Of a stretch of DNA of 64,000 bases, positions 48,743 to 57,920 are shown in pieces. The notes under the pieces were generated by a model. That model saw only the letters and a list, made by a program, of their open reading frames with translations, made no database searches and had not been told where the DNA came from. Position 1 is the stretch's first letter, and each line of letters opens with the position of its first letter. The position numbers were made by a program, and so were the translations under genes. This stretch comes from Streptomyces sp. WM6378 (GTDB lineage: Bacteria > Actinomycetota > Actinomycetes > Streptomycetales > Streptomycetaceae), in assembly GCF_001279695.1 (NCBI RefSeq), contig NZ_LGDD01000246.1, forward strand, positions 1-64,000, read 5' to 3'.

Positions 48743-49522
48743 TCAGGCATCCCGCTTCCGGAGGACGAGATAGCCGCCGGCCAGCGCCGCGATCACCCAC
48801 AGCACCATGATGCCGAGGCCGCCCCAGGGCCCGTACGGCGCCGGATCGCTGTTCATCGCGTCGGGCACCACCTGCATGATCTGCGAGCCGGCCCGGTCGG
48901 GGAAGTAGCGGGCCACGTTCTTGGCGCCCGGCACGGCGGACAGGATCTGCGAGATCAGGAAGAAGAACGGCATCAGGATGCCCAGCGACAGCATCGAGCT
49001 GCGCAGCATCGTGGCGACGCCCATCGAGAACAGCGCGATCAGCGCCATGTAGAGCCCGGCGCCGACGACCGCCCGCAGCACGTTGGGCTCGCCGATCGTG
49101 GTCCTGTGCGGGCCGAGCAGCGCCTGGCCGAGGAAGAACGACAGGAAGCTGGTCGCCATGCCCACGATGAGTGCGAGCAGCGTCGCCACGGCCAGCTTGG
49201 CGAAGAGGAACGTGCCCCGCCGCGGCACGGCGGCGAGCGAGGAGCGGATCATGCCCGAGCTGTACTCGGTGCCGACCACCAGGACGCCGAACACGACCAT
49301 CGCCAGCTGACCGAGGATCATCCCGGAGAAGCTGATGAACGTCGGGTCGAAGGTCAGCTTCTCGGCCGGCCCGAGGTCGTCGAACTGCGACTTCATCAGC
49401 GCGCACAGCGCCGCGCTGATGGCGACCGTCACGATCAGGGCGCAGGCCAGCGTCCAGGTCGTCGAGGAGACCGTACGGATCTTGGTCCACTCGGACTTGA
49501 GGACCGCGGGTACCGATGCCAT
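48743..49522 (-). CDS. ABC-2 type permease (pair 1)
   Basis: A 259-residue membrane protein with six helices and the same N-terminal SEWTKIRTVSSTTWTL pattern as the permease at 46592. It starts three bases after the ATPase stop, so it is co-transcribed with it. A 130-base gap separates it from pair 2. Confidence 0.88.
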   Translation of the reverse strand: MASVPAVLKSEWTKIRTVSSTTWTLACALIVTVAISAALCALMKSQFDDLGPAEKLTFDPTFISFSGMILGQLAMVVFGVLVVGTEYSSGMIRSSLAAVPRRGTFLFAKLAVATLLALIVGMATSFLSFFLGQALLGPHRTTIGEPNVLRAVVGAGLYMALIALFSMGVATMLRSSMLSLGILMPFFFLISQILSAVPGAKNVARYFPDRAGSQIMQVVPDAMNSDPAPYGPWGGLGIMVLWVIAALAGGYLVLRKRDA

Positions 49523-49525
49523 GGC

Positions 49526-50524
49526 TCAGACCCCCTGGCCCCGGTCGTGCGCGCCCCAGTTCGGCGCCCGCCGCCCGGAGCCCCGGTCCGGCGGCGCGGT
49601 CGGCCCGGCGGGGGTGCTGGCGCCGTGCGCGTGGTACTCCACCGAACCCGCCGTCATCTGCATGAACGCCTCTTCGAGGGAGGCCTGCTGACCCGACAGT
49701 TCGTGCAGCACGAGCTGGTGCCGGGCGGCCAGTTCGCCGAGCGCCTCGATCTTGCCGTTGTCGATTTCGATGGCGCCGTCGCCGGTCTGGAGGAAGGGAA
49801 CGCTGTTCTGGTTCAGCACGTCCATGAGCCGCTCCCACTGCGGTGAACGCAGCCTGACGAAACTCCGGGAGTTCTGCCGGATGAAATCGGCCATCGATGT
49901 ATCGGCGAGCAGTCGGCCCTGCCCGATAACGATCAAGTGATCCGCGGTGAGCGCCATTTCGCTCATCAGGTGAGACGAAACGAAGATCGTTCGCCCTTCG
50001 CCCGCGAGCTGCTTCATCAGATTGCGGATCCAGTGAATTCCCTCGGGGTCCAGACCATTGACGGGTTCGTCGAACATCAGGATCTCGGGGTCGCCGAGCA
50101 GCGCCGAGGCGATTCCCAGGCGCTGCCCCATACCCAGCGAGAAGCCCTTCGCCTTCTTCTTCGCCACCGCGGAGAGCCCGACCGTGTCGAGCACCTCGGA
50201 GACCCGCGCGGCCGGAATCCGGTTGGACTCGGCGAGACACAGCAGGTTGTTGTACGCGGTACGGCCGCCGTGCATCGCCTTGGCGTCGAGCAGCGCCCCG
50301 ATGTACTTCAGCGGCTCGGCCAGCTCGCGGTAGTGCTTGCCGTCGATGCGTACGGTCCCACTGGTCGGGTTGTCCAGATCGAGCAGCATGCGCATGGTCG
50401 TCGACTTGCCGGCCCCGTTGGGCCCCAGGAATCCGGTCACCACACCGGGTCTGACCTGGAAGGACAGGTGATCGACGGCGACCTTGCTGCCATAGTGCTT
50501 GGTGAGGCCCTCTAGCTCGATCAT
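49526..50524 (-). CDS. ABC transporter ATP-binding protein (pair 1)
   Basis: A 332-residue ATPase, paralogous to the one at 47440: Walker A GPNGAGKS, the same variant signature FSLGMGQRLGIA, Walker B LMFDEPVNGLDPEG and the H-loop segment VFVSSHLMSEMALTADHLIVI-like region. The last 30 residues are Gly/Pro/Arg-rich. A TAGCGT box six bases before the ATG suggests a leaderless transcript covering pair 1 and perhaps pair 2. Confidence 0.9.
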   Translation of the reverse strand: MIELEGLTKHYGSKVAVDHLSFQVRPGVVTGFLGPNGAGKSTTMRMLLDLDNPTSGTVRIDGKHYRELAEPLKYIGALLDAKAMHGGRTAYNNLLCLAESNRIPAARVSEVLDTVGLSAVAKKKAKGFSLGMGQRLGIASALLGDPEILMFDEPVNGLDPEGIHWIRNLMKQLAGEGRTIFVSSHLMSEMALTADHLIVIGQGRLLADTSMADFIRQNSRSFVRLRSPQWERLMDVLNQNSVPFLQTGDGAIEIDNGKIEALGELAARHQLVLHELSGQQASLEEAFMQMTAGSVEYHAHGASTPAGPTAPPDRGSGRRAPNWGAHDRGQGV

Positions 50525-50536
50525 GCGACTACGCTA
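50525..50536 (-). promoter_or_regulatory. -10 box for the leaderless ABC transporter gene
   Basis: On the minus strand TAGCGT (50531-50536) is followed by AGTCGC and then ATG 50524, exactly six bases. No ribosome binding site. Confidence 0.5.
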
Positions 50537-50546
50537 AGTGCGGACA

Positions 50547-50578
50547 AAGCCCCCTGCCACTGGAGTGGCAGGGGGCTT
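50547..50578 (-). terminator. Terminator of filP
   Basis: AAGCCCCCTGCCACT (50547-50561) and AGTGGCAGGGGGCTT (50564-50578) form a perfect 15-bp stem with a two-base centre, ending in CTTTGT on the minus strand. It stops filP transcription just before the promoter of the ABC operon. Confidence 0.82.
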
Positions 50579-50620
50579 CATGACCTTCGACCGCAGCCCA
50601 CGGGGGAAGGGCTGCGGGGA

Positions 50621-51559
50621 CTAGCGGGCCTGCTGCGCCGGGACGCCGCGCGAGACGGGCTCGTCGTCGACCGGGGAACCGGCGGCGGCCACGGCCGCAC
50701 CGGTCAGCGTCGCCAGCATCTCGCGGACGTTGGTCAGCTGCGCGTTGATCGAGTCGCGGCGGTTGGTGAGCGCCGCCAGCTCCCGCTCGGATTCCGAACG
50801 GATCCGGTCCGCCTTGGCGTTGGCGTCGGCCACGATGTCCTCGGCCTGGCGCTGGGCGGTCTCCACCGTCTGGCGCGCCCGGCGCTCCGCGTCCGTACGC
50901 AGCTTCTCGGCCTCCAGGCGGAGCTGCTCCGCGCGGTGCTCGATCTCCGCGAGGCGCTTCTCGGCCTTGGCCTGACGCGACGCCAGGTCGCGCTCCGACT
51001 GCTCGCGGCGCTTGGCGAGGTTCGTCTCGAAGTCCGCGGCGGCCTGGGCGGCCTTGGCGCGGGTCTCCTCGAAGAGCGCGTCCGCCTCCTCGCGCTTGGA
51101 CTGCGCGTCCTTCTGCGCCTCGGAACGGAGCTGAGAGGCGTCACCCTTCGCCTTCTCGACGATCCGTACGCCCTCGTCCTCGGCCTTCGCCTTGCGCTCG
51201 GAGGCGAACGACTCGGCGTCGTTGCGCACCTGCTGAGCGGCCGACTCGGCGAGTTCGCGGTGCTGTTCGGCGGCCCGGCGGGCCTCCTCGCGCAGGTCCT
51301 TCGCCTCTTCCTCGGCGAGCCGCAGGATCTTTTCGACACGCGCACCCAGACCCGCGTACGACGGCTCCGCGTCGTTCACCTGAGCCTGGGCGTTCTGCGT
51401 TTCGAGGTGGAGCTCCTCGATGCGCTTTTCCAGAGAAGTGATCCGTGCCAGAGCACTGTCACGGTCGGCGACGAGCTTGGTAATGCGGTCATCCACCTGA
51501 CCGCGGTCGTAACCACGCCGCACGAGCTCGAAGCCGAAGGGGGAGGAAGTGTCGCTCAT
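50621..51559 (-). CDS. filP: Filament-forming coiled-coil protein FilP
   Basis: A 312-residue protein, nearly all alpha-helical coiled coil (about 25-285) with a short N-terminal head resembling DivIVA (PFGFELVRRGYDRGQVDDRI) and a disordered Val/Ala/Gln tail. FilP of S. coelicolor forms intermediate-filament-like networks behind hyphal tips and contributes to cell stiffness. Hendecad-type repeats rich in E-A-E-K-R are visible from about residue 85. It lies 114 bases after scy on the same strand, the conserved scy-filP order. Confidence 0.93.
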   Translation of the reverse strand: MSDTSSPFGFELVRRGYDRGQVDDRITKLVADRDSALARITSLEKRIEELHLETQNAQAQVNDAEPSYAGLGARVEKILRLAEEEAKDLREEARRAAEQHRELAESAAQQVRNDAESFASERKAKAEDEGVRIVEKAKGDASQLRSEAQKDAQSKREEADALFEETRAKAAQAAADFETNLAKRREQSERDLASRQAKAEKRLAEIEHRAEQLRLEAEKLRTDAERRARQTVETAQRQAEDIVADANAKADRIRSESERELAALTNRRDSINAQLTNVREMLATLTGAAVAAAGSPVDDEPVSRGVPAQQAR

Positions 51560-51673
51560 GGGGTTCCTGTCGAATGAGACCGGTGAGGTGATAGGGGGAA
51601 TCCTAGGGGCCCAAGCGGCGTGTCATCGAGCGGATGCCCGTTTGATCTGGAGAATGTCCAGCCTTTTGAGTGG

Positions 51674-54600
51674 CTACCCCTCGGAGGACTTGCCACTCGA
51701 ACGAGTTGACCCAGCGGCCGCACCCGCCTTCACACCTGCGGAGGAACCGCCGCTGGAGGCGGACTTGCCACCCCCGGTCGGCGCCTCGAACGACTCCAGT
51801 GCCTCAAGTACATCCTGAACGCGGGAGATCTCGGCATTGATGTCCGCGCGCCGCCGTACCAAAACGTCGAGTTCGCGCTTGCCCTCCTCGACCGTGCGGC
51901 GCGCCTCGGCGGCCGCCTCGTCGCGCAGCGCGGTGGCTTCGCGGATCAGCTCGGCCTTCTTGGTCTCGGCCTCCTTGAGCAGCGCCTCCGCCTTCTTCAC
52001 GGCGGCGATACGGACCTTGCCCGCCTCGGAGTTGGCGTCGGAGACCAGCGCCTTGGACTTGGCCTCGGCCTCGGCGGCCTGCTCCGTGGCGGCCTTCACC
52101 AGCTTGTCGACGCGCTCGCCCGCCGACTTCATCTGCTCGGCGCTCTCGCGGCGGGCCCGGTCGTGCAGCTCCTCGACCTCCGACTCGGTGCGCGCGCGCA
52201 TCTCCTCGGTGCGTTCCCTTATGGCGGTGGCGTCCGCGCGCGCGCCGGCCAGCAGCTCGTCGGCGTCCGTACGGGCCTTCTCCACCAGGGAGTTGCCCTC
52301 GACCGTCGACTCGGCGACGATCCGCTCGGCCTCCTTGCGGGCCGCGCCGACCATCGTGTCGGCCTGCTCCTCGGCCTCGGTGGCGGCGCGCAGCGCCTCC
52401 TCCTGGGCCTTGTTGATGAGCTGGTCGGCCTGCTCGGCCGCGTCCGCACGCCGCTTGGCCGCGGCCGTGCGGGCCTCGTCGAGCAGCCGGTCCGCCTCTT
52501 CGCGGGCCTCGGTGCGCGTCTTCTCCGCGGCCTCCTCGGTACGGGCCTTGTTCTTCTCGGCCTCGGCCCGGATCCGCTCGGCGGCCTGCTGGGCCGAGCC
52601 CACCGTGTCGGCGGCCTCGGCACGCAGCCGCTCGGCCTCACCGCTCGCCTCCGCGATGAGCTGGTCGGCCTGGGCGGCCGCGTCCGTACGCCGCTTGTCG
52701 GCGGCCCGGCGCGCCTCGTCGAGGACCCGGTCGGCCTCGGCGCGGGCTTCGTTTATGGTCTGCTCGGCCTCGGCGCTCGCCGCGCCAAGGGTGGAACCCG
52801 CGTCCGCGCGCGCCTCCGTGGTGACCAACTCGGCATACGCGTTGGCCTCGTTGGTGGTGCGCTCGGCATCGGCCTCGGCCTTGCTGGTGACCCGCTCGGC
52901 CTGCTCCCGGGCCGCCGCCGTGACCTGCTCGGCCTCGGCGAGGGCCGCGGAGGTGACCCGGTCGGCCTCCTCGCGGGCCTCGGCGCGCAGCGCGTCGGCC
53001 TCGGCCTGGCCCTCGACCCGTACCTGCTGGGCCTCGGTCGTGAGGCGCTCGGCCTCGGCGGTCGACTCGGCGGCGAGCCGCTCGGCCTCCGCCGTCGCCT
53101 CGGTGACCAGGCGGTCGGCCTGGCTCGCGGCGTCGGAACGGATCCGGTTGGCGTCCTCGCGGGCCTCGGCCCGGGTGCGGGCCGCGTCCTGCTCGGAGGA
53201 GGCGAGCGCGTCGGAGGCCTCGGTGCGCATGCGCTGCGCGTACTCGGAGGCGTCCGAACGGGCCTTCTCCGCCTCGGCCATGGCGTCCGCCACGGTCCGC
53301 TCGGCCAGCGCCTTGGCGGCCTCGGACTCCTCCTGGGCGCGCGCCCGGACCCGGCCCGCGTCCTCGCCCGCCCGCTCCCGCTCGGCGTGCGCGTCGGCGC
53401 GGACCCGGTCCGCCTCCTCCTGCGCCTCGGTCGTGGTGTGCTCCGCCGCGTGCTCGGCCGCGCTGCGCAGACCCGCGATCTCCTGCTCGGCCTCCTCGCG
53501 GAGCCCGGACACCGAATCCCGTACGTCCTTGGCGGTCTGCTCGGCCGCCGACACCAGCTCGGTGGCGCGCCGGTCGGCCTCCTCGCCGAGCCGCTGCGCC
53601 TCGGCCTGCGCCTCCTCGACCCGCTTGCGGGCGGAGGCGAGCAGGTCCTCGCTCTGCTCGCGGGCCTGGGCGCGCTCCGAATCGGCCTCAGCGCGCGCCG
53701 AGTTGAGCGTTTCTTCGGCCTCGCGGCGGCGCCGGGCGGACTCCTCCTGGGCGGCGGCGAGCGCCTCGGCGGCCTCGGCGCCGACCCGCTCGGCGGCGGC
53801 CGCGGCCTCCGCGCGCATCCGGTCGGCGGTCTCCTGCGCCTCGGACTTGAGCCGCTCGGCCTCCGCGGACGCCTCGGAACGCAGCCGGGACGCCGCGTTC
53901 TCCGCCTCGGAACGGGCGGTCGAAGCATCGGAAGCGGCCTCGGTGCGCAGCCGCTCGGCTTCCTGCTCGGCCTGCGCCTGGAGCGTACGGATGCGCTCGG
54001 CGGCCTCGGTGCGGATCCGCTCGGTCTCCTCGGCGGCCTCGCGCCGGATCCGCTCGCCCTCGGCGCGGGCGTCGGTGAGGGCCTGCTCGGCGGCGGCGTG
54101 CCGCTGCTCGGCCTCGGTGTGCAGGCGGGTCAGTTCCTCGGCGGCCTCGGCCTGACGGGCCGCTATCGCCCGCTCGGTCTCCGCGCGCAGCTCAACTGCC
54201 GCCTGTTCGGCGCCCGTTGTGGTCTGCTCGGCCTGCTCCTCGGCCTCGGCGCGCAGCCGCTCGGCCTCGGCGCGGGTGCGCTCCAGGGTCTCCTCGGCCT
54301 GCTTGCGCAGCGTGGTGGCCCGCTCGACGGCTTCGTTCCGTACGCGCTCGGACTCGTTGCCCGCGGTCGTCCGCAGCTCGTCCGCGTCGGCCTTCGCCTT
54401 GGCGAGGAGCTCCTCGGCGGTCTTGGCCGCCTCCTCGATCTGCTGGACGGCCTCGCGCCGCGCCTCGCCCCGGATCCGCTCGCCCTCGGCGACCGCCTCG
54501 GCGCGCAGCTGCTCGGCCTCGCCGCGCAGCCGGCGGGCCTCCTCCTGGAGCTCGACCGTCTTGGCCCGGTACTCCTTGGTGTCGTCCTTGGCCGCGCCCT

Positions 54601-55864
54601 TGAGCTCGTCGGCCTGCTCGGCCGCCTCGCCGCGCAGCCGCTCCGCCTCGGCCTCCGCCTCGCGGCGGATCCGCTCGGCCTCCTCGGACGCCTTGCGCGT
54701 GGTCTCCCGGGCGTCCTCGGACGCCTTGGTCAGCACCTCCTCGGCCGTACGCGCGGCCTTGGCGAGCTGGGCCGCGGTGTCCTCGGCGGCGCTGGTGCGG
54801 GCCGACTCGGCGGCCTCGGTGCGCAGCCGCTCGGCCTCCGCCTTCGCGTCCTCAAGAGCCTGCTCGGCCTCGGCCTTGAGGGTCTCGGACTCCTTGGTGG
54901 CCTCCGCGACCAGGCGGGCGATCTCGGTCTTCGCGGTCCTGGTGCGCTGCTCGTTGGCCGACTCGGCGCTCGCGAGCTGCTTGGCTGCGGCCTCCTTGGC
55001 CTCGGTGACGGCCCGTTCGGCCTCGCTGCGCGCCTCGCGCAGCGCGGCCTCCGCCTCCTGCATCCGCTGCTCGGCGGCCCGGCTCAACTCGGCGGCCTGC
55101 TGGCGCGCCTGGTCGGACTCGGCGGTGGTGGTCGTGCGCAGCTGCTCGGCGTGGGAGGTGGCCTCCTGGGCCTGTGCGGAGGCCGCGTTCAGGAGCCGCT
55201 CGGCGTCCTTGCGGGCGCGCAGCAGCGTGGCCTCGGCCTCGGCGCGGGCCGACTCGGCCTCGGCGCCGAGCCGTTGGCGGGCCTCCTCGGCGATGCGGGT
55301 GGCCTCGGCGCGGGCCGCGGCGAGCGACTGCTCGGCCTCGGCGCGGGACTCGTCGAGCAGGCGGCGGGCCTGCGACTCGGTGCGGGCGCGCAGCTGTTCG
55401 GCCCACGCCACGTTCTCGTTGACGTGCGACTCGACGGTGGCCCGGCGCTCGGCCAGCTCCTGGTCGAGGCGCTGGCGGCGGTTGACGGCCTCGGCGTGCA
55501 GCTCGGCCTGGAGGCGGGCCTGGTGCTCGGCGTGCTCCTGGAGGATCCGCTGGGTCTGGGCACGGGCGTCGCGCAGCTCGCGCTCGGCGTCCGTACGCAA
55601 CTGCTCGGCCTGCATCTGGGCGTTGCGGAGCAGCTGTTCGGCCTGGTAGCCGACGTTCGCCGCGTCGTAGGCGGGACGGGTCGCGAGATTGCGGCGCGCC
55701 TCGTGGAGCTTGGCGCGCAGCACTTCGACCTGGTAGCCGAGATCCTCGGCGTGCTGAACGGCCTTCTCCCGCTCGGTCTTCAGCCGCTCCATCTCGGCCT
55801 CGAACCGCGAGAGGTGGTCGTCAGGCCGGTGGCTCTGGCTCTCCTGGCGTTCGTAGCCCCGCAC
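51674..55864 (-). CDS. scy: Polarity coiled-coil protein Scy
   Basis: A 1396-residue, almost purely helical protein that organises the tip growth complex with DivIVA and FilP in Streptomyces. The N-terminal 80 residues (DHLSRFEAEMERLKTEREK then LGYQVEVLRAKLHEARR) form a distinct heptad coiled coil. Residues about 90-1350 are long repeats built from 11-residue units (EAERLRAEAxE-like), reported in this family to follow a 51-residue super-repeat. The C-terminal 50 residues are Gly/Ser-rich. S. coelicolor Scy is, as I recall, about 70 residues shorter, so repeat number may differ. GTG start; a weak GGACGGATGGGA precedes it. Confidence 0.95.
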   Translation of the reverse strand: MRGYERQESQSHRPDDHLSRFEAEMERLKTEREKAVQHAEDLGYQVEVLRAKLHEARRNLATRPAYDAANVGYQAEQLLRNAQMQAEQLRTDAERELRDARAQTQRILQEHAEHQARLQAELHAEAVNRRQRLDQELAERRATVESHVNENVAWAEQLRARTESQARRLLDESRAEAEQSLAAARAEATRIAEEARQRLGAEAESARAEAEATLLRARKDAERLLNAASAQAQEATSHAEQLRTTTTAESDQARQQAAELSRAAEQRMQEAEAALREARSEAERAVTEAKEAAAKQLASAESANEQRTRTAKTEIARLVAEATKESETLKAEAEQALEDAKAEAERLRTEAAESARTSAAEDTAAQLAKAARTAEEVLTKASEDARETTRKASEEAERIRREAEAEAERLRGEAAEQADELKGAAKDDTKEYRAKTVELQEEARRLRGEAEQLRAEAVAEGERIRGEARREAVQQIEEAAKTAEELLAKAKADADELRTTAGNESERVRNEAVERATTLRKQAEETLERTRAEAERLRAEAEEQAEQTTTGAEQAAVELRAETERAIAARQAEAAEELTRLHTEAEQRHAAAEQALTDARAEGERIRREAAEETERIRTEAAERIRTLQAQAEQEAERLRTEAASDASTARSEAENAASRLRSEASAEAERLKSEAQETADRMRAEAAAAAERVGAEAAEALAAAQEESARRRREAEETLNSARAEADSERAQAREQSEDLLASARKRVEEAQAEAQRLGEEADRRATELVSAAEQTAKDVRDSVSGLREEAEQEIAGLRSAAEHAAEHTTTEAQEEADRVRADAHAERERAGEDAGRVRARAQEESEAAKALAERTVADAMAEAEKARSDASEYAQRMRTEASDALASSEQDAARTRAEAREDANRIRSDAASQADRLVTEATAEAERLAAESTAEAERLTTEAQQVRVEGQAEADALRAEAREEADRVTSAALAEAEQVTAAAREQAERVTSKAEADAERTTNEANAYAELVTTEARADAGSTLGAASAEAEQTINEARAEADRVLDEARRAADKRRTDAAAQADQLIAEASGEAERLRAEAADTVGSAQQAAERIRAEAEKNKARTEEAAEKTRTEAREEADRLLDEARTAAAKRRADAAEQADQLINKAQEEALRAATEAEEQADTMVGAARKEAERIVAESTVEGNSLVEKARTDADELLAGARADATAIRERTEEMRARTESEVEELHDRARRESAEQMKSAGERVDKLVKAATEQAAEAEAKSKALVSDANSEAGKVRIAAVKKAEALLKEAETKKAELIREATALRDEAAAEARRTVEEGKRELDVLVRRRADINAEISRVQDVLEALESFEAPTGGGKSASSGGSSAGVKAGAAAGSTRSSGKSSEG

Positions 55865-56064
55865 TGCGCGGTCCCATCCGTCCCCTGGTCGCGAACACTG
55901 CCCGTACGAGCGCCGTCCGACCGCGAGTAACAGCGGACGGGCCCCCGGTGAATGGTGTCAGATCAAAACAGGGGCGTGGGTCCCAGGCCCCGACCCGACC
56001 CCGGCCCGGAACCGCCCACTGTACCGGGCCGAGTATCCGGAGGTCCGGCCTCCACTGTGTGGGC

Positions 56065-56505
56065 TCAGTGGGTGGTGGTGCCCTCGGGTGCGGAAGTGAC
56101 GAGTTCGGTGAGCACGCCGTGGCAGTCCTTGGGGTGCAGGAAGGTGATCTGCGAGCCCATCGAACCGGTGCGCGGCTGGTCGTAGAGGACGCGTACGCCC
56201 TTGTCGCGGATGGCCTCGGAGTCCGCGGTGACGTCCCCGGTGCCGAAGGCGATGTGGTGGACGCCCTCGCCGTTCTTGGCCAGCCACTTGCCGACCGCGG
56301 AGTCCTCGCGGGTCGGCTCCAGGAGCTGGAGGTAGGAGGCCCCGCCGTCGGAGGTCTCGTTGATCTTGAGCATGGCCTCGCGCACGCCCTGTTCCTCGTT
56401 GATCTCGGTGTGGAACACCTCGAATCCGTACGTCGCACGGTAGAACTCGACGGTCTTGTCGAGGTCGAAACAGGCGATCCCGATGTGGTCGATTCGCGTC
56501 AGCAT
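56065..56505 (-). CDS. mce: Methylmalonyl-CoA epimerase
   Basis: A 146-residue VOC/glyoxalase-fold enzyme that converts (2S)- and (2R)-methylmalonyl-CoA so the B12-dependent mutase can make succinyl-CoA. Metal ligands are likely H7 (RIDHIGIA), the His in GVHHIAFGT and the Glu in GVLTEL. The start MLTRIDHIG is chosen by homology; 17 codons upstream in frame look non-coding. It is divergent from the thiolase gene, with which it shares a promoter region. Confidence 0.93.
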   Translation of the reverse strand: MLTRIDHIGIACFDLDKTVEFYRATYGFEVFHTEINEEQGVREAMLKINETSDGGASYLQLLEPTREDSAVGKWLAKNGEGVHHIAFGTGDVTADSEAIRDKGVRVLYDQPRTGSMGSQITFLHPKDCHGVLTELVTSAPEGTTTH

Positions 56506-56645
56506 GGGTCCAGTGCAGCGCTCGCAGGGGTGGTTACGCAACGTGCGCGCGATCACACCTACTGCCCGGTGACGTGGGCAGTACCGCTCAGTACATTCGA
56601 AGTAAACCCTCGTTCACACCCTCACCTCCCAAGGGGCCGTGCCTC

Positions 56646-57845
56646 ATGTCTGGAACGACCGGTACCACCTCAGTGATCGTCGCGGGCGCCCGTACGCCCA
56701 TGAGCCGGCTCCTCGGCTCCCTCAAGTCCTTCTCCGGCGCCGACCTCGGAGGGTTCGCCATCAAGGCGGCCCTGGACCGGGCCGGCATCGGCGGCGACCA
56801 GGTGCAGTACGTGATCATGGGCCAGGTGCTCCAGGCCGGGGCCGGCCAGATCCCCGCGCGCCAGGCGGCCGTCAAGGCCGGCATCCCGATGAACGTCCCC
56901 GCGCTCACCATCAACAAGGTGTGCCTGTCGGGTCTGGACGCCATCGCGCTCGCCGACCAGCTGATCCGCGCGGGCGAGTTCGACATCGTGGTCGCCGGTG
57001 GCCAGGAGTCGATGACCAACGCCCCGCACCTGCTGCCGAAGTCCCGCGAGGGCTACAAGTACGGCGCGATCGAGATGCTCGACGCGATGGCGTACGACGG
57101 TCTGACCGACTCCTTCGAGAACATCCCCATGGGGGAGTCCACGGAGAAGCACAACACCCGTCTGGGCATCGCCCGCCCCGAGCAGGACGCGATCGCCGCC
57201 GCCTCGCACCAGCGCGCCGCGGCCGCCCAGAAGAACGGCATCTTCGAGGCCGAGATCACCCCGATCGAGATCCCGCAGCGCAAGGGCGACCCGGTCCTGT
57301 TCGCCAAGGACGAGGGCGTGCGCGCCGACACCACCGTCGAGTCCCTGGGCAAGCTGCGCCCCGCCTTCGCCAAGGACGGCACGATCACGGCCGGCACCTC
57401 CTCGCAGATCTCGGACGGCGCGGCCGCGGTCGTCGTCATGTCCAAGGCCAAGGCCGAGGAGCTGGGCCTGGAGTGGATCGCCGAGATCGGCGCCCACGGC
57501 AACGTGGCGGGCCCCGACAACTCGCTCCAGTCGCAGCCCTCGAACGCGATCAAGCACGCGGTCGGCAAGGAGGGGATCACGGTCGAGGACCTCGACCTGA
57601 TCGAGATCAACGAGGCCTTCGCGGCGGTCGCCGTCCAGTCAATGAAGGACCTCGGAGTTTCCCCGGAAAAGGTGAATGTCAACGGCGGCGCCATCGCGCT
57701 TGGCCACCCGATCGGCATGTCCGGCGCCCGCGTGGTGCTGCACCTCGCCCTCGAACTGAAGCGCCGCGGCGGCGGCGTGGGCGCGGCGGCCCTGTGCGGC
57801 GGCGGCGGTCAGGGCGACGCGCTGATCGTGCACGTTCCTAAGTAA
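56646..57845 (+). CDS. Acetyl-CoA C-acetyltransferase (thiolase)
   Basis: A 399-residue thiolase. The acyl-accepting cysteine is C93 ([12 protein letters not shown]), the His is H354 ([10 protein letters not shown]) and the second Cys C384 (CGGGGQGDA). It condenses two acetyl-CoA to acetoacetyl-CoA or performs the reverse. With the 3-hydroxybutyryl-CoA dehydrogenase at 39405 it could feed the ethylmalonyl-CoA route. ATG 56646; upstream ATG in frame rejected as non-homologous. Confidence 0.95.
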   Translation: MSGTTGTTSVIVAGARTPMSRLLGSLKSFSGADLGGFAIKAALDRAGIGGDQVQYVIMGQVLQAGAGQIPARQAAVKAGIPMNVPALTINKVCLSGLDAIALADQLIRAGEFDIVVAGGQESMTNAPHLLPKSREGYKYGAIEMLDAMAYDGLTDSFENIPMGESTEKHNTRLGIARPEQDAIAAASHQRAAAAQKNGIFEAEITPIEIPQRKGDPVLFAKDEGVRADTTVESLGKLRPAFAKDGTITAGTSSQISDGAAAVVVMSKAKAEELGLEWIAEIGAHGNVAGPDNSLQSQPSNAIKHAVGKEGITVEDLDLIEINEAFAAVAVQSMKDLGVSPEKVNVNGGAIALGHPIGMSGARVVLHLALELKRRGGGVGAAALCGGGGQGDALIVHVPK

Positions 57846-57920
57846 GCGCAGTCCGGGCAAGTAACACCCGTGAGCAACTCCCTGATCCCTGCGGTGCGTA
57901 CGCGACTGAACGGAGCGGCA

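Noticed and set aside
51674..55864. Repetitive DNA in scy considered as a CRISPR-like or satellite array
   Set aside because: No exact repeats of constant length with unique spacers; the periodicity is that of an 11-residue coiled-coil code.
52163..55930. Very long plus-strand open frames opposite scy
   Set aside because: They mirror the minus-strand codon bias of a repetitive Glu/Ala/Arg coding sequence; the translations are low-complexity Leu/Gly/Arg without domains and lack ribosome binding sites.
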